Shown here one piece after another: positions 36,231 through 47,077 of a stretch of DNA of 64,000 bases. A program made the position numbers and the translations under genes. The notes under the pieces were generated by a model, which worked only from the letters and a program-made list of their open reading frames with translations, did no database searches and was not told the DNA's origin. Origin of the DNA: Taxillus chinensis (Eukaryota > Streptophyta > Magnoliopsida > Santalales > Loranthaceae); assembly GCA_023512835.1 (NCBI GenBank), contig CM042092.1, positions 697,984 through 761,983 on the forward strand. Reading direction: 5' to 3'. Every line of letters begins with the position of its first letter. The first letter of the stretch is position 1.

Positions 36231-37286
36231 TTTAACTTCGCCACTTCAAAAACCGTTATACCTAATCGAATCAAAATCTCATGCTTTAGCCCCTCACATA
36301 ATTGGGCTAAATTCGTCCTCACTATATGACAATCAAGTTTGCACGACTTGACAAACAAGGTTCGTGGCCCAAGAGCGGACTTAGTGAAAACCTGAGAAGG
36401 CACCAAGGGTAAAACACAAAGCTCAATCAAAAGCAAAAGAAAGGCGAACTTGGCGAAAACCCGAAAGGGCGCCAAGGGTAAAATACAAAGCCAACAAAAG
36501 TGCAATGATATCAGGATCCATGATCTTCTAAGAAAACCAAAGTAGAGGATAACTCTCAAGCTCCCCAAGCAGACAGTCGCAGAAAGGTCGTCATGCCACT
36601 TCAAACCAGGGACTAGGGCGTGAACCAAAGGATTGGTCAAATCTTAAGCACACTCGATCAACTTTACAAGACATGTCTTTTTGAAGCTATTGTCCTTGTA
36701 CTACAAAAGGGAGTTTAGTTTAACTTTGTATGATGATAAACAAGTTATTCCATATGCAATGATGCAATTGTAAGTGCAAAATGTCTTATCAAATAAATAT
36801 CGTTTGGCCTTTTAAAAGAATCATTTTAAAATCGTACATTCCCCGCTTGAGTTTCTTAAACTTTGCTTCGCCGTGAAGGTCGCATGAGGCGACAACAAAG
36901 CCCTGGACCTTTGCCTAAAGGAAGCGATGACTCGGGTAACTTAGCGGTTTGCTCATCAGGAGAAGAAGAGGATGCCAAGTCATCCGCAGCGTGCTTTTCC
37001 GAAGAAGCGGCACCAAAATCTTCTTAGATTGTCTCGCGCCGCATTTTGTGTACCTCATGCACATTCTCAAAGATTCAGACCTCCCCCGTGCCACATGCAT
37101 CAATTACATTTCATGCATCAACCGCATTTCATGCATCATTCATACATCCTGGCATGTTTGCTCCTGTCCAAACTGCAGATCGTTGTCACGGCATAACGCC
37201 TCCTACCCTAGTGGATAAGCCTTAGAGCTCCAGAGTGAGGAAAGTTTTCATCCCCAAACAGAGAAACCGTTCATTTCGAAAAAAAC
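36231..37286 (+). other. Tat 3' noncoding region
   Basis: No gene is visible. A unit of about 60 bases occurs twice at 36365-36490, built around GGCGAACTTGGCGAAAACCC and GCCAAGGGTAAAA. Positions 37090-37150 have short CATGCATCA repeats. Confidence 0.6.
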
Positions 37287-37750
37287 CAAAGCCATGCTCA
37301 CCCGCATGCCAAATATCAAAACCATGCTCACCCGCATGCAAAACATCCAAAGCCATGCTCACCCGCATGCCAAATACCAAAGCCATGCTCACCCGCATGC
37401 CAAATATCAAAGCCATGCTCACCCGTATACAAAACAATCAAAGCCATGCTCACCCGCATGCAAAACAACCAAAGCCATGCTCACCCGCATGCAAAATATC
37501 AAAGCCATGCTCACCCGCATGCAAAACAACCAAAGCCATGCTCACCCGCATGCAAAACAACCAAAGCCATGCTCACCCGCATGCCAAACAACCAAAGCCA
37601 TGCTCACCCGCATGCAAAACATCTAAAGCCATGCTCACCCGCATGCCAAATACCAAAGCCATGCTCACCCGCATGCCAAATACCAAAGCCATGCTCACCC
37701 GCGTGCCAATTATCCAGAGCCATGCTCACCCGCATGCCAAACCACACCAA
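37287..37750 (+). repeat. 30/31-bp minisatellite, 15 copies
   Basis: ATGCTCACCCGCATGC recurs at 37294, 37324, 37355, 37385, 37415, 37446, 37477, 37507, 37538, 37569, 37600, 37631, 37661, 37691 and 37722. Spacing is 31 when the linker is AAAACAACC and 30 when it is AAATACC or AAATATC. The array sits about 100 bases before the polypurine tract of the Tat element. The period is not a multiple of three, so all three frames stay open and alternate the peptides MLTRM, CSPAC and SHAHPHAK. Confidence 0.95.
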
Positions 37751-37840
37751 AACCTCAAAATATCAATCGCTGAGAGGAGAATCAACTGGTCAAAATGGGT
37801 ACGGTTTTATCTTTGCACATCATTCGTACACAAACAACGC

Positions 37841-37855
37841 GCAAAGAGGGGCAGC
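37841..37855 (+). other. Polypurine tract of the Tat element
   Basis: GCAAAGAGGGGCAGC lies directly before TGTTGCACCCC, the LTR start. It is the expected plus-strand primer. Confidence 0.75.
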
Positions 37856-38144
37856 TGTTGCACCCCATTTTGACCGGGCCAGATCACAACCAAAGAAATC
37901 CAAAAATAAGAGTCATTTCTGAGGGATCTCAAAATGTACCAAGGTCAACACCAAATGATAGAGGACGAAATTTGGAAACCAACGCACTTGACCGTGCCCA
38001 AATCCGATTTAAAACGAAGAAGTTATGACCAAAATAGCTTTCGGCATGGAAAGTCAAACTTGCGAAAGGACAGTCAAACGCCCTCGGTCAAATTCACCAA
38101 AAATATGATTGTAGAAATCTCCCAGGAAAGCTATTCAGGCGAAT

Positions 38145-38830
38145 TCATGGTCCCAGCCTCGAAGCCCAGCAGTCAGCCTCGAAGACTCGTAGCAGGCAGC
38201 CTCGAAGACCCGCAGAACTCGAAACTCGTAGTCTCGGAGCTTGCAGACCCGTAGCCCAGCTCATCCACGTAGACTCGCAGCCTGCACCCGCAGCTCGGAC
38301 TCGAAGCCTCATAGTCAGCCTTGCCTCGTAGACTCGAAGCCTCGTAGTCAGCCTTGCCTCGTAGACTCGAAGCCCCGTAGTCCAGCTCAGCTTCGAAGCC
38401 CGCAGCCAGCAGGACTCCGCAGCCTGCCTCGTAGCCTGCAGACTCGTAGTCAAAGCCTCACAGTCCCAGCCTGCACCCGCAGCTCGAACTCGAAGCCTTG
38501 TAGTCAGCCTTGCCTCGTAGACTCGAAGTCTCATAGTCAGCCTTGCCTCATAGACTCGAAGCCTCGTAGTCAGCCTTGCCTCGAACTCAAAGCCTCGTAG
38601 TCAGCCTTGCCTCGAACTCGAAGCCTCGTAGTCAGCCTTGCCTCGTAGACTCGAAGCCTCGTAGTCAGCATTGCCTCGTAGACTCGAAGCTCCGTAGTCC
38701 AGCTCAGCTTCGAAGCCCCGCAGCCTGCACCCGCAGCACCTAGCCTCGAAGCAGCTTGCCTCATAGTCCAGCTTAGCCTCGAAGCTCGCAGCCTGCACCC
38801 GCAGCACCCGGCCGCGTAACCTCGTAGTCG
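38145..38830 (+). repeat. Degenerate minisatellite around CTCGAAGCCTCGTAGTCAGC
   Basis: Inside the Tat LTR the phrases CTCGAAGCCTCGTAGTC and AGCCTTGCCTCGTAGA alternate many times with a unit of about 33 bases. Longer frames on both strands here are repeat translations. Confidence 0.85.
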
Positions 38831-38884
38831 CAGTCTCACAGGCTTGCCTCGTAAACCCAGCTTCGACTCTTCAACGCGGCTTCG

Positions 38885-39215
38885 ACCCTTCAACCCTTCG
38901 ATGCGGCTATGACCCTTCGAAGCAACTTCCAGCCTTCGACCTGCGAGGCAACTTCCAACCTTCGACCTATGAGGCAACTTCCAGCCTTCGACCTTCGAAG
39001 CAACTTTCAGCCTTCGACCTTCGAAGCAACTTCCAGCCTTCGACCTTCGAAGCAACCTCCAGCCTTCGACCTTCGAAGCAACCTCCCGTTACGACCCTGC
39101 GACCTTCGAGGCAATTGCCAGTCTTCGACCCTGCGAGGCACCTCAATCTTCGGCCCTGCACCAGCTATGACCTTCGACCCCGCGAGGCCACCATGGGACC
39201 TTCGACTCTGCAAGC
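38885..39215 (+). repeat. Minisatellite around CAACTTCCAGCCTTCGACC
   Basis: A unit of about 29-30 bases, CAACTTCCAGCCTTCGACC plus TTCGAAG, repeats about ten times with variants ending in TGCGAGG or TATGAGG. It is distinct from the preceding block but shares the TTCGA/CGAAG core. Confidence 0.85.
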
Positions 39216-40299
39216 TTCGGTTGGAGACTCCAAAATGGCGCCGTTTCACCCCTTCTTTAAGTGCACAGTGAAATAAGCGTTGTTTTTCTCTGAAATGCAG
39301 TTAAACGACTCTAAATCACATTTAAATGCTGGGACTCTCAGAAATGCGTTAATTAACGCCTGGGAACTCGTTTTTCACCTCATAAATGCACGTGTCGGTC
39401 TTGAAACTTGGATTGACGCCTGGGAACTCCAAAAGTCACATCATTTGACTCACCAAGTTCCCAGGTGGGCGGCTGTTCCCTCCTCAGACTCTATGAAAGG
39501 GAGGCACCACCCTTTCCAAAGGGGAGACTGATATTTTTGGGAGATTAACAACATAGAGGCTTTGGAGGGCTGGGACTGAAGAAGACGTCCTCCACCACCT
39601 TGCTGGATTTTGTCTCCACGTCCATCAAGCAGTAAAAGAAGAGTGAAGCTAGCAGGAACATCAAGCTTGATTTCTAAGTTTTATTCCCCTCTTATCTTAC
39701 ATTCATCATCATCCCTACACCAAAATCTCACCTTTTTATTCAAAAATACAACAAAACGTTTTCAAAGGCCCGGTGGCCGTGGGATTGAGCCTTTAGTGCT
39801 CATATCCTCGCCACTTGGCCAACATTGAGTCTGGGAGTGAATCTGAGCTTCACAATATGCTCTTCACGACATCAGACTCTACTCTTTCGTTTTAACATAA
39901 AAACCCAAATTCTTTTTAAACAAACTCAGGCCTTTGTAACTGCGAGACCAAGTTTTATTGCTTATGTCTCCATCATCCGGCCAACATCAACTGTAGTAAT
40001 GAATCTGAGCTCCATGTTGTGCTCTTCATGCTATGGGCTTTCTTCTGTTTTCCAAGATAAAATAAAAAGAATAACATTTTTCTTCTAAATAAAACCATCA
40101 CAGTTTTTACAATGAAATAAAAGAAAAAAGGGAAATTAAAATAAGCAAGCACCCATAGACAAAGACTAGGTACCAATTTTGGGCGGTGTGGGGGTGCAAG
40201 AGCTTTTCTTCCTTCCCCACACGTAACCGACTCCCGAACCTATTCTCTAGAAACTGTAGACCCTCCTAGGTGGCCAAACACACCGTTATTTTTGTTTGG

Positions 40300-40310
40300 T
40301 GGCGACTCTG
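40300..40310 (+). other. Primer-binding-site remnant after the Tat LTR
   Basis: TGGCGACTCTG lies 18 bases after the estimated LTR end, in the context TTTGGTGGCGACTC typical of the 5' leader of Tat elements. A 3' LTR should be followed by host DNA, so this points to a second, truncated Tat unit sharing the LTR. The match to the usual primer site stops after 11 bases. Confidence 0.5.
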
Positions 40311-40439
40311 TTTCTTCTATATCTCTTTTTGGATTTGTGTGAGCTATGGCAATGATGGCTTAATGACCAAATCTCCATCCAAATGAGTAATCTCAAGCCA
40401 GTCACGAGCCCGGACGACACCAGGTGATGACAATCATGT

Positions 40440-41879
40440 ATGAAGTCTTATATTCTCAGTCTAGCAATCATATGTTCTCTTTACAAAAAACTAAGAAGCA
40501 ATTGAACCACCAACATTCTGAAACAAATTTCCTAATTCCTTGCAATCTCACAATGAGCAAAGCAGCCTCACTCATAGGGTAATCTTACTTCACTCTCTCT
40601 CAATCTTTCATGGAATTAAAACTAAAACAAGTGCCTTCCTAATCCTTTTTGGTGATTCAACCATCATTCTATTACCCAATTAGTTTTTGTCATAGACCAC
40701 AATGATGGTAAAAGTAACAATGCCCAACACACTTTTTATCTATTTTTAATGTACAAGTAAGTTCTATGTACAATGCACTCCTGAAAATATACAACTATAA
40801 TACTTTTTTTTTTCAAGGATTATCTTTGCAATAGTCTATATAACCTTACAAGTTTTTCCTTGATAGAATATACATCTCCACAGTCCATAACCTTCTCTTT
40901 CTTTCTTTCTTTTCCAAGGCTTATGCTACGGTAGTCTATATAACCTTACAAAGTTTTCCTTGATGGATTATATATCTCCATAGTTCATAACCTTCTTTTT
41001 TTTAAGTAGACACACTTTATACAACACTTTATACAACTTGGAACATTGTACTTATTCTAAACAAAGTGGGCTATGACTCCAACTCTACCATTCCAACTAT
41101 CCAATCACCAATAAAACTATAGAAGAACTTATTGAAGTTTAATTTCCATGAAGTGAACACTCATCAAAATATATAGCTCTCAGTAAAGTTATGTTCTCAC
41201 TCATTCAAGGAATCAAGTTATTTATTCAAAAGTTGTCAATTCATTATGGATCCAAGTCTCTGTTCAAACACATGATGATATCATTCCAAGTACATGAGTT
41301 TCATGCATGAGATTAATGAGTAACCATTGGTTCTAAAAGCATTTCATTCTTAAACATGCTATATATAAACATTTCAAAGTTTTCACAGTGCAGTCATTTC
41401 ATATTCATTAAACTCTTCATACATCATAAGCAAATTAATCCATATTGCAATGCCACAAACAACTCCACACTTGAAATTTTGCATATCTTTCAAGCAATTG
41501 CAACAAGAAGAGGGAAGAGTGTTCAAACCTTTTTTCTTTGACGAGGGGGAGCGGCTCACTATAAAAATATATCATTTCATCAACCTGTTCACGAAGAGCA
41601 GTTACAGGATCAGGGTTTGAAGTTGGGGCTATCCAAACACCTCCATGAGCTTGCATGTATGTTTTTAAGTGATTTTAGTCATCTAACATTTTAATCGACC
41701 ACTGTTTTCTGCCGATTTCAAGTCTGAACATCATTGCTCTCCTCCTTCCTTCATGCTAACCTATGGCCCCTCTGCACACAAAGAAATCCAAACAAAACAA
41801 ACAAATATTCACAAAACAAGTTCGAGTTGTCTCCCGGAAGCGCTGCAGTTAATGTCAGTAGCTTGACATTCTCCTTTTG
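40440..41879 (-). other. 3' noncoding part of the Athila-like element
   Basis: No gene is visible. Two similar segments of about 70 bases, each with GTCTATATAACCTTACAA and CCTTGAT, occur at 40830-40890 and 40930-41000. A related phrase is in the tandem Athila 3' region near 5010-5050. The motif GTTGTCTCCCGGAAGCGCTG at 41826-41845 corresponds to the sequence just after integrase in the tandem Athila (20948-20966). Confidence 0.6.
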
Positions 41880-43300
41880 TTAACTCAAAATTAGAGCAAG
41901 GTAAAGAAACTCCTTGACTCCTCCTGGTTCTACAAAGGCCTTCTTTCTCTTTCTCCAAACCTTCAACAAGTGGTCCAGTTGCTCTCCTTGTAGCTCAGCA
42001 GCTATAATAACTGGCCACTCTCCTTCTTCTCCCAAGAATGCATACTTTAAATATGCTGGTAAAGTCTTCAATTCAACCTTTGGTGCTTTTTCTAATGATG
42101 GGATTGGTTTAGAGATTTTTCCAATATCTTCAAATCTCTTCTTGTGCTGAAACTGAATAATTAGTGCATCCTCCAAAGCATGCTTCTCCTCTTGAATTTC
42201 TTCAATAACAACTGAAGACACATTTTCTAAGCACAAACCTAAAGGATCATGGAACCCCTTAGCATGATCTTCAATCACAGTATTCAGCATTTCTACTGAA
42301 CAGTCTTGTCCATGCTCTTCTTTTTGAGGATTCTTTAAACTCCTATAAAGATTATACTCCACTTTGTCTTCACCGATGTGCGGCTCTAATTTTCCACCTT
42401 TGACATCAATGATTGCCCCTGCTATTGCTAAAAAGGGTCTACCCGAATAAGGGGCATAGAACCACCTTCTTCCATCTCCAAGGCAATTAAGTCAATAGGC
42501 ACAATGAAATTATGAATTTGCAGCGGTGCATTCTCAATAATACCAGCCACATATTTGATAAACTTATCTCGCCAACCGCAAAATCATTGAAGTAGGTCTA
42601 AGTTCCCAATCCCCACTTTGTGCATCTGAAGATGGAATTAAATTCACACTAGCTCCCAAGTCACAGAGCCGAGTCAAATGTAACATTCCCAATGGTGCAA
42701 GGTATAGAAAAATGTCTTGGGTCTCCCATCTTCTAAGGTAACTTCCTCTCGAATAATTGCACTACACTCCTCTATAAGTGCAATTGTTTCTTTTTCCTCA
42801 AACCTCTGTTTATTGCTTAACATCTCTTTCAAATACTTGGAATATGAAGATATTTGAACTATAGCTTCCGAGAATGGGATAGTGAGCTTCAATTCTTTAA
42901 GATGCTCTATAAATCTCTTGTATTGCTCATCCCTCTTTCTTTGTTTCAATCTCTGAGGAAAGGGTATGGATGGAGCATAGTTCTTCACCAATTTAGGAAC
43001 TTCAGGCTGTTCCCCCTTCTTTTCTTCTTCTCTGTTCTCAGATATAGGATCACTTTCATCCTTTTTGTCCTGAATTACTTCCTCCACTTGAGAAATTTTC
43101 CTCTCTAGTAACTCCTTTCCATTTATTAGCATGACAGCTTGCACATACTCTTTTGGGTTTGACTCAGTCTTACTTGGAAGTTCACCAGGATTCCTTGTAG
43201 TAAGAGTATTTGCAATTTGTGCAATCCGAGTCTCCAACTTCTTGTTATGAGTCTCAAGTCTGTCAAACCTGCTACCAATATCGGTCTCAAACTTATTCAA
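41880..43300 (-). pseudogene. pol: Gag-protease linker, protease and pol remnant
   Basis: A coiled-coil-like start (FETDIGSRFDRLETHNKKLE) and a Lys/Glu-rich linker run openly from 43300 to 42674. The protease motif CDLGASVNLIPSS is at about 42633-42668 (DLGAS 42648-42662). From 42362 the frame encodes the pre-RT region KTLPAYLKYAFLGEEGEWPV and QGEQLDHLLKVWRKRKKAF, then VEPGGVKEFLYLALILS and a stop. No RT follows. Confidence 0.78.
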
Positions 43301-43309
43301 TCTCTATTC

Positions 43310-44683
43310 AGTTCTCGTTGCCATATTCTCAATTGCAAACTCCCGGTCGACCTTCTGCTTTTCCCCCATATCCAACTCCTTGTGGTTTAGGCTGAAACTT
43401 TCTATTAAACTGCGATTATTCTAGTTGTTACTTGACTGGTCTTGGATTGATACTATTCTGATTTCCTTGCTGAGTGTTTTGTCCACCCCAAGAAAAGTTT
43501 GGGTGATTTCTCCAACCAGGGTTGTATGTATTAGAGAACGGGTTATTTTGTTGTCTATTTTGGTTACCTATATAGCTAACCTCCTCGATCATGTTGGTCA
43601 ATACCCTTCCACCGTCTCTCCATAAGCTTTTAGTGGACACTCATTCGGTTGGTGCATACCCCCACACTCTTGACAAGCGAGTTAACCTTTGCTACTCTCC
43701 TGGAACATTTAACTTTTCCACTTGTTTTGTCGAGCTTCCAACTTAGCATTCAGCATTGTGGAATTATCCACCTCAATTAAACCAGGTTTCTTCACAACTA
43801 CTCTCCTAGAGGGCCACCGAGCTTGCTCTTTTGTCGGTTCCTCTATAATCTCTTTAGCTTCTTCAGTCTTGGCTGTTAGAGCACTTCTGTTGCAAGATTT
43901 ACCATGTATTGCTCCTCAACCTGTAAGGCCTCCATAGAACACTTCAATAAGTAACCAATCCTCTAAGCCATGATTGGGACATTTTCTCTGCAGTTCCCTG
44001 AATCTATTCCATGTCTCACCAAGTGTTTCTCCAGTTGCTTAGGTAAAAGTAGTGATATTATTTCTCAACTTCAATGTTCTTCCTCTTGGGAAATATTTAG
44101 TGAGAAACTCCTGGGCACAATCTGCCCATCTGGTGAAATGTCCCTCTAAAAAAGAATTGAACCAGATTAAAGCATCCTCTTTTAAAGACCAAGGGAATAA
44201 CTCTAATCTGATAAAATCCTCTGGCACTCCTTGTCTTCTCATTGTTCTACATATCTGCACAAATCTGGCTAAATGGTGATAAGGATCTTCCAAAGGTGTC
44301 CCCCCAAAACTGTTCTGCACTACTAAATTAATGAGCTGTGGAGAGAACTCAAAGTTTTCTCTCAAAAGAGGTGGTGGATAGATAGGATTCCTGATATCAG
44401 AAATGTCAGGAGTATGATGCTCCCTAACTGGCCTGAGATCTGATCCATTATTTTCCTGTTGTTGCTGTTGTTCCTCCATAACTGAACAAGACTGAACACT
44501 TTCTTCTTCCCAACACAAATTCTGTAAATCAAAGTCTGGATTACTCCAAAATCCAGGAGCAGAATTTGATTCTTCTTCAATGCTTCTTGATCGTACACTC
44601 TTTTGCTTTCTCAATCTAGCAAAGAATGTACGCTCCGACTCAGGGTCAAACAAATCTTCAAACGTTGATGAACGCTTACTCAT
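43310..44683 (-). pseudogene. gag: Gag of the non-autonomous Athila-like element
   Basis: The ATG at 44683 starts MSKRSSTFEDLFDPESERTF. The capsid region has VVQNSFGGTPLEDPYHHLAR, FPWSLKEDALIWFNSFLEG and FLTKYFPRGRTLKLRN, close in kind to Athila gag. The first frame is open for 214 codons, to 44039. A zinc-knuckle-like CQECGGMHQPNEC lies at about 43635-43675; its spacing is CX2CX3HX4C, one residue shorter than usual. Confidence 0.8.
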
Positions 44684-44807
44684 TCATTCGAACCTGTAGA
44701 AAACAACAATGAACACATACCTAGCATAATAGCGCACATGGAGTTTGGTAATTACAACAAGTATGCTTCCACACTCAATCACAAAATGCACTTTCAACTT
44801 TGTTACC

Positions 44808-44826
44808 TTCCCCAGCAATGGCGCCA
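44808..44826 (-). other. tRNA-Asp-like primer-binding site
   Basis: TTCCCCAGCAATGGCGCCA matches the tRNA-Asp 3' end except at the first base and at two positions changed from CG to CA or TG. It is six bases from the LTR start. Confidence 0.75.
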
Positions 44827-44832
44827 AAAACT

Positions 44833-46155
44833 CGTTAGCAATTCCGCAAGCGTACGGATCGTTACAAGTAATAAAGTGGACTCAAAGTCCGGATGTCGAA
44901 CCCACAAGGAAGGTGATCAAGTAAAAAGCTCATTTTGTAAATCCATGATGTATTTGAAGTTGGTTTGTTTCATTAGCAATTTGACTATTGTAATTTTAAA
45001 TAAACAAGCAATGTAAATGATCTTATAGGGAGGAAATAGGGATTTGGATTTCAATCAATGTAATTAATTAATCTCTTGTTCTTAAAGCATATTAATTTAA
45101 ACTTTCCCTTGTTGTTTAAAACCCAACACCTTTGCATATACTAGCCTCTTTCAAGTGATCTAGCCGTGTGTATACCCTAGCTTAGGGGACGGGCAACCCA
45201 TTAAGAGCTCAAGTTGTTTGAGTGTAGATTGGCATCACACCAACCCTAACTAGGTTACAAGCAAGATTACTAGCTTTCGCAAATTATAATCTTTACAAGT
45301 CAAATCTCTTAACTATCCGGTTATCAATGTCTTCTTTCGATCCATAATTGAATAACCTTAAACAAGAATTAAGATGGTCAAACCTAATTCTCACATGTAA
45401 ATTCAAGAGACTTGATAAACACAAAAGGGAATTTAAATTAACATACCAAAATAAAAGAAATTAAAGGCTTACATCAATATCCATCCTCCTCCCATGGAGG
45501 TTTAAGCTACCATAGTGATAAACAAAATAATTGTTCTTGCCATGAGAACCCAAACGATTCCTCTCTCTCTCCCCAATTCAACGATGCCCTCAAATTACAT
45601 CAATTTCCCTTTTTTAGATCCATTCCCGCGTGTGAGATCCATCCAACCGTCAATAACCGTTCCCTCCATTAATTTGAAGTTGTTTCCCTCTCAAAATGGT
45701 TGATGGAGAGTCATCAGATCCTTTAAAGAAGAGATCTAGGTTGTACAAGTGGTATCTGAAGGAGTTACGTGGGTCTACAAGTTACGTCGTGCAGAAACTG
45801 CTCATGGTCGAGTCATTTGATTAACTCAATTTGAAATGACCATTTCACATGACCAAGCTCTCGGGAGCTTTTGGTCGAGTCAATAGGCTCCGTCATTTCT
45901 TTTTGGTCATTTCAAATTTGAAATGACCACAGTGCAGATTGTTCCTTGCTCCTTCCTTCTTTCTTTGGACCTTGTACTTGACCTGTTTTCCATTCAAAGA
46001 CAACAAAAACACCACAAAAGGATCTACTAATGCTATGTTAGGGGGTTAGTTCATTAATCATTCAAATTCATCAAAATGAAGTTAAAGATGTGATCTTTTA
46101 TCATAAAATCCCCTTCATTTGACACTAAAATGTGTTTGAAAAACCCCCCCTAACA
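44833..46155 (-). repeat. 5' LTR of the Athila-like element
   Basis: It runs from CGTTAGCAATTCCGC to CCCCTAACA. The right end gives TGTTAG on the minus strand and the left end would be TGTTAG with one base changed to C, so the ends form a short inverted repeat. Length is about 1.3 kb. Confidence 0.72.
45905..45928. repeat. Perfect 24-bp palindrome
   Basis: GGTCATTTCAAA is followed immediately by its reverse complement. Single arms recur nearby at about 45828-45845 (TTTGAAATGACC) inside the same LTR. Confidence 0.9.
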
Positions 46156-46160
46156 ATGAC

Positions 46161-47077
46161 TTAGTTTGGTAATGTTGTGCTTTTAAAAGAAGTTGCTTTT
46201 AGTTTTAATAAAAAAAAGTCACTTTAAAAATAAGCGAGATAAGTGTTTGGTAAACTATGAATGTAAAAGTATTGTAGGTTTTGAAAGCAAATAAAAGTAT
46301 TTGGTAACTTAAAAATAAAACTGTTATAGAAATTGTAAAAGACAAAAATATACCATGTCACTTGTCTTCAAGCCCTGCCCACCTCCCTCGTGATGTCGCA
46401 GCCGCCCTCCCCCCTCGTGACGTTGGAGCCCCCTAGCTGCCCTCACGTCATTGTCGCCGTCATCCACTCGTAGCCCCCTCACGCAACCGTCGCCACCCCA
46501 CCCCCTCTCACGCCATCATCGCTAGCCCACTCCCTCTCACTCCGTCGTCAACAATAGAGGTGGTGGCCAAATACGATAAGAAATGCTCCGAAGATCGCTC
46601 CTTCCTCCAATCCCCACAAACCTGACCACCTTCTTCGAACACCTCGAGCGGTAAAAGAACAATGACAATCCTCAATAATCGAAGACGTCAACCACTTGTA
46701 CCGACTTCTCGTGAGACGATGGAGAGGAGAAGACTATGCTATCTTGCTCTCTTTTTTTTTGTTTAACTTGTCAGGGTTTCGTATTTAGGTGGGAGACAGT
46801 AGAGGTGGTGGTAGGGTGTTGTGTGATGATGTGTCCGTATTTAAGGTTTATTTAAATTATAAGGGTTAATACTGGTATTTTAATATTTTTAAAATTGCTT
46901 CTTGATAAAATAGTTTTGAAAAGCACCCCCGGAGTTGCTTCGCTTTTGCCATAACAAAAAAAAAAAGCAAAAAACTTTTTCAATAAGTACTTTTTCTATT
47001 TTTACCAAACGACTTAATGTGTTTTTGCTTATTTTATAAGCAAAAGCAACATGTCAAAAATATTATCAAACTGGCCC
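46161..47077. mobile_element. Non-autonomous TIR element (about 0.9 kb)
   Basis: The left end AGTTTGGTAATGTT and the right end, which reads AGTTTGATAATATT on the other strand, form imperfect terminal inverted repeats. They are followed inside by GTTGCTTTT on both sides. The middle has a GC-rich stretch (46370-46520) without a recognisable gene. No target-site duplication is clear, so the superfamily is open. Confidence 0.45.

Larger units (their letters stand above)
32135..40282 (+). mobile_element. Tat-lineage Ty3/gypsy element, 5' part displaced by the Tekay insertion
   Basis: On the plus strand a G-patch domain, RT, RNase H, a second archaeal-type RNase H, integrase, noncoding repeats, a polypurine tract and an LTR follow in order. 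The double RNase H is diagnostic of the Tat lineage. Gag and protease are missing because the Tekay LTR ends at 32134; they should continue left of the Tekay element, outside the window. The LTR end is estimated, since its partner LTR is not in the window. Confidence 0.82.
37856..40282 (+). repeat. Tat LTR (about 2.4 kb)
   Basis: It starts TGTTGCACCCC, the common Tat LTR beginning, right after the polypurine tract, and appears to end in AAACACA near 40282. It contains two minisatellite blocks (38145-38830 and 38885-39215). A duplicated segment in the R/U5 part occurs at 39780-39870 and 39955-40045, sharing GGCCAACAT, GAATCTGAGC and GCTCTTCA. The end is estimated because no second LTR is in the window. 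Confidence 0.7.
40440..46155 (-). mobile_element. Non-autonomous Athila-like element lacking RT to integrase
   Basis: On the minus strand a 5' LTR (44833-46155), a tRNA-Asp-like primer site, gag with a zinc knuckle and a DLGAS protease are followed directly by the post-integrase noncoding sequence. RT, RNase H and integrase are absent. No 3' LTR is found on the left, where sequence runs into the Tat leader fragment at about 40440. The element belongs to a different family from the tandem Athila, but its organisation is the same. Confidence 0.78.

Noticed and set aside
37287..37750. Regularly spaced repeats that look like a CRISPR array
   Set aside because: The units are contiguous with no unique spacers, and the genome is a plant.
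37235..37922. Long overlapping frames of about 110-210 codons rich in repeated MLTRM, CSPAC or HPHAK
   Set aside because: They are translations of the 30/31-bp minisatellite in the noncoding end of a Tat element. No domain or separate promoter is visible.
38145..39249. Frames of 80-160 codons on both strands
   Set aside because: They are translations of the Tat LTR minisatellites.
46370..46560. GC-rich stretch that could be an exon within the TIR element
   Set aside because: The repeated CCTCACG-CGTCGTCG-like sequence gives no protein motif, and no splice-linked frame continues.
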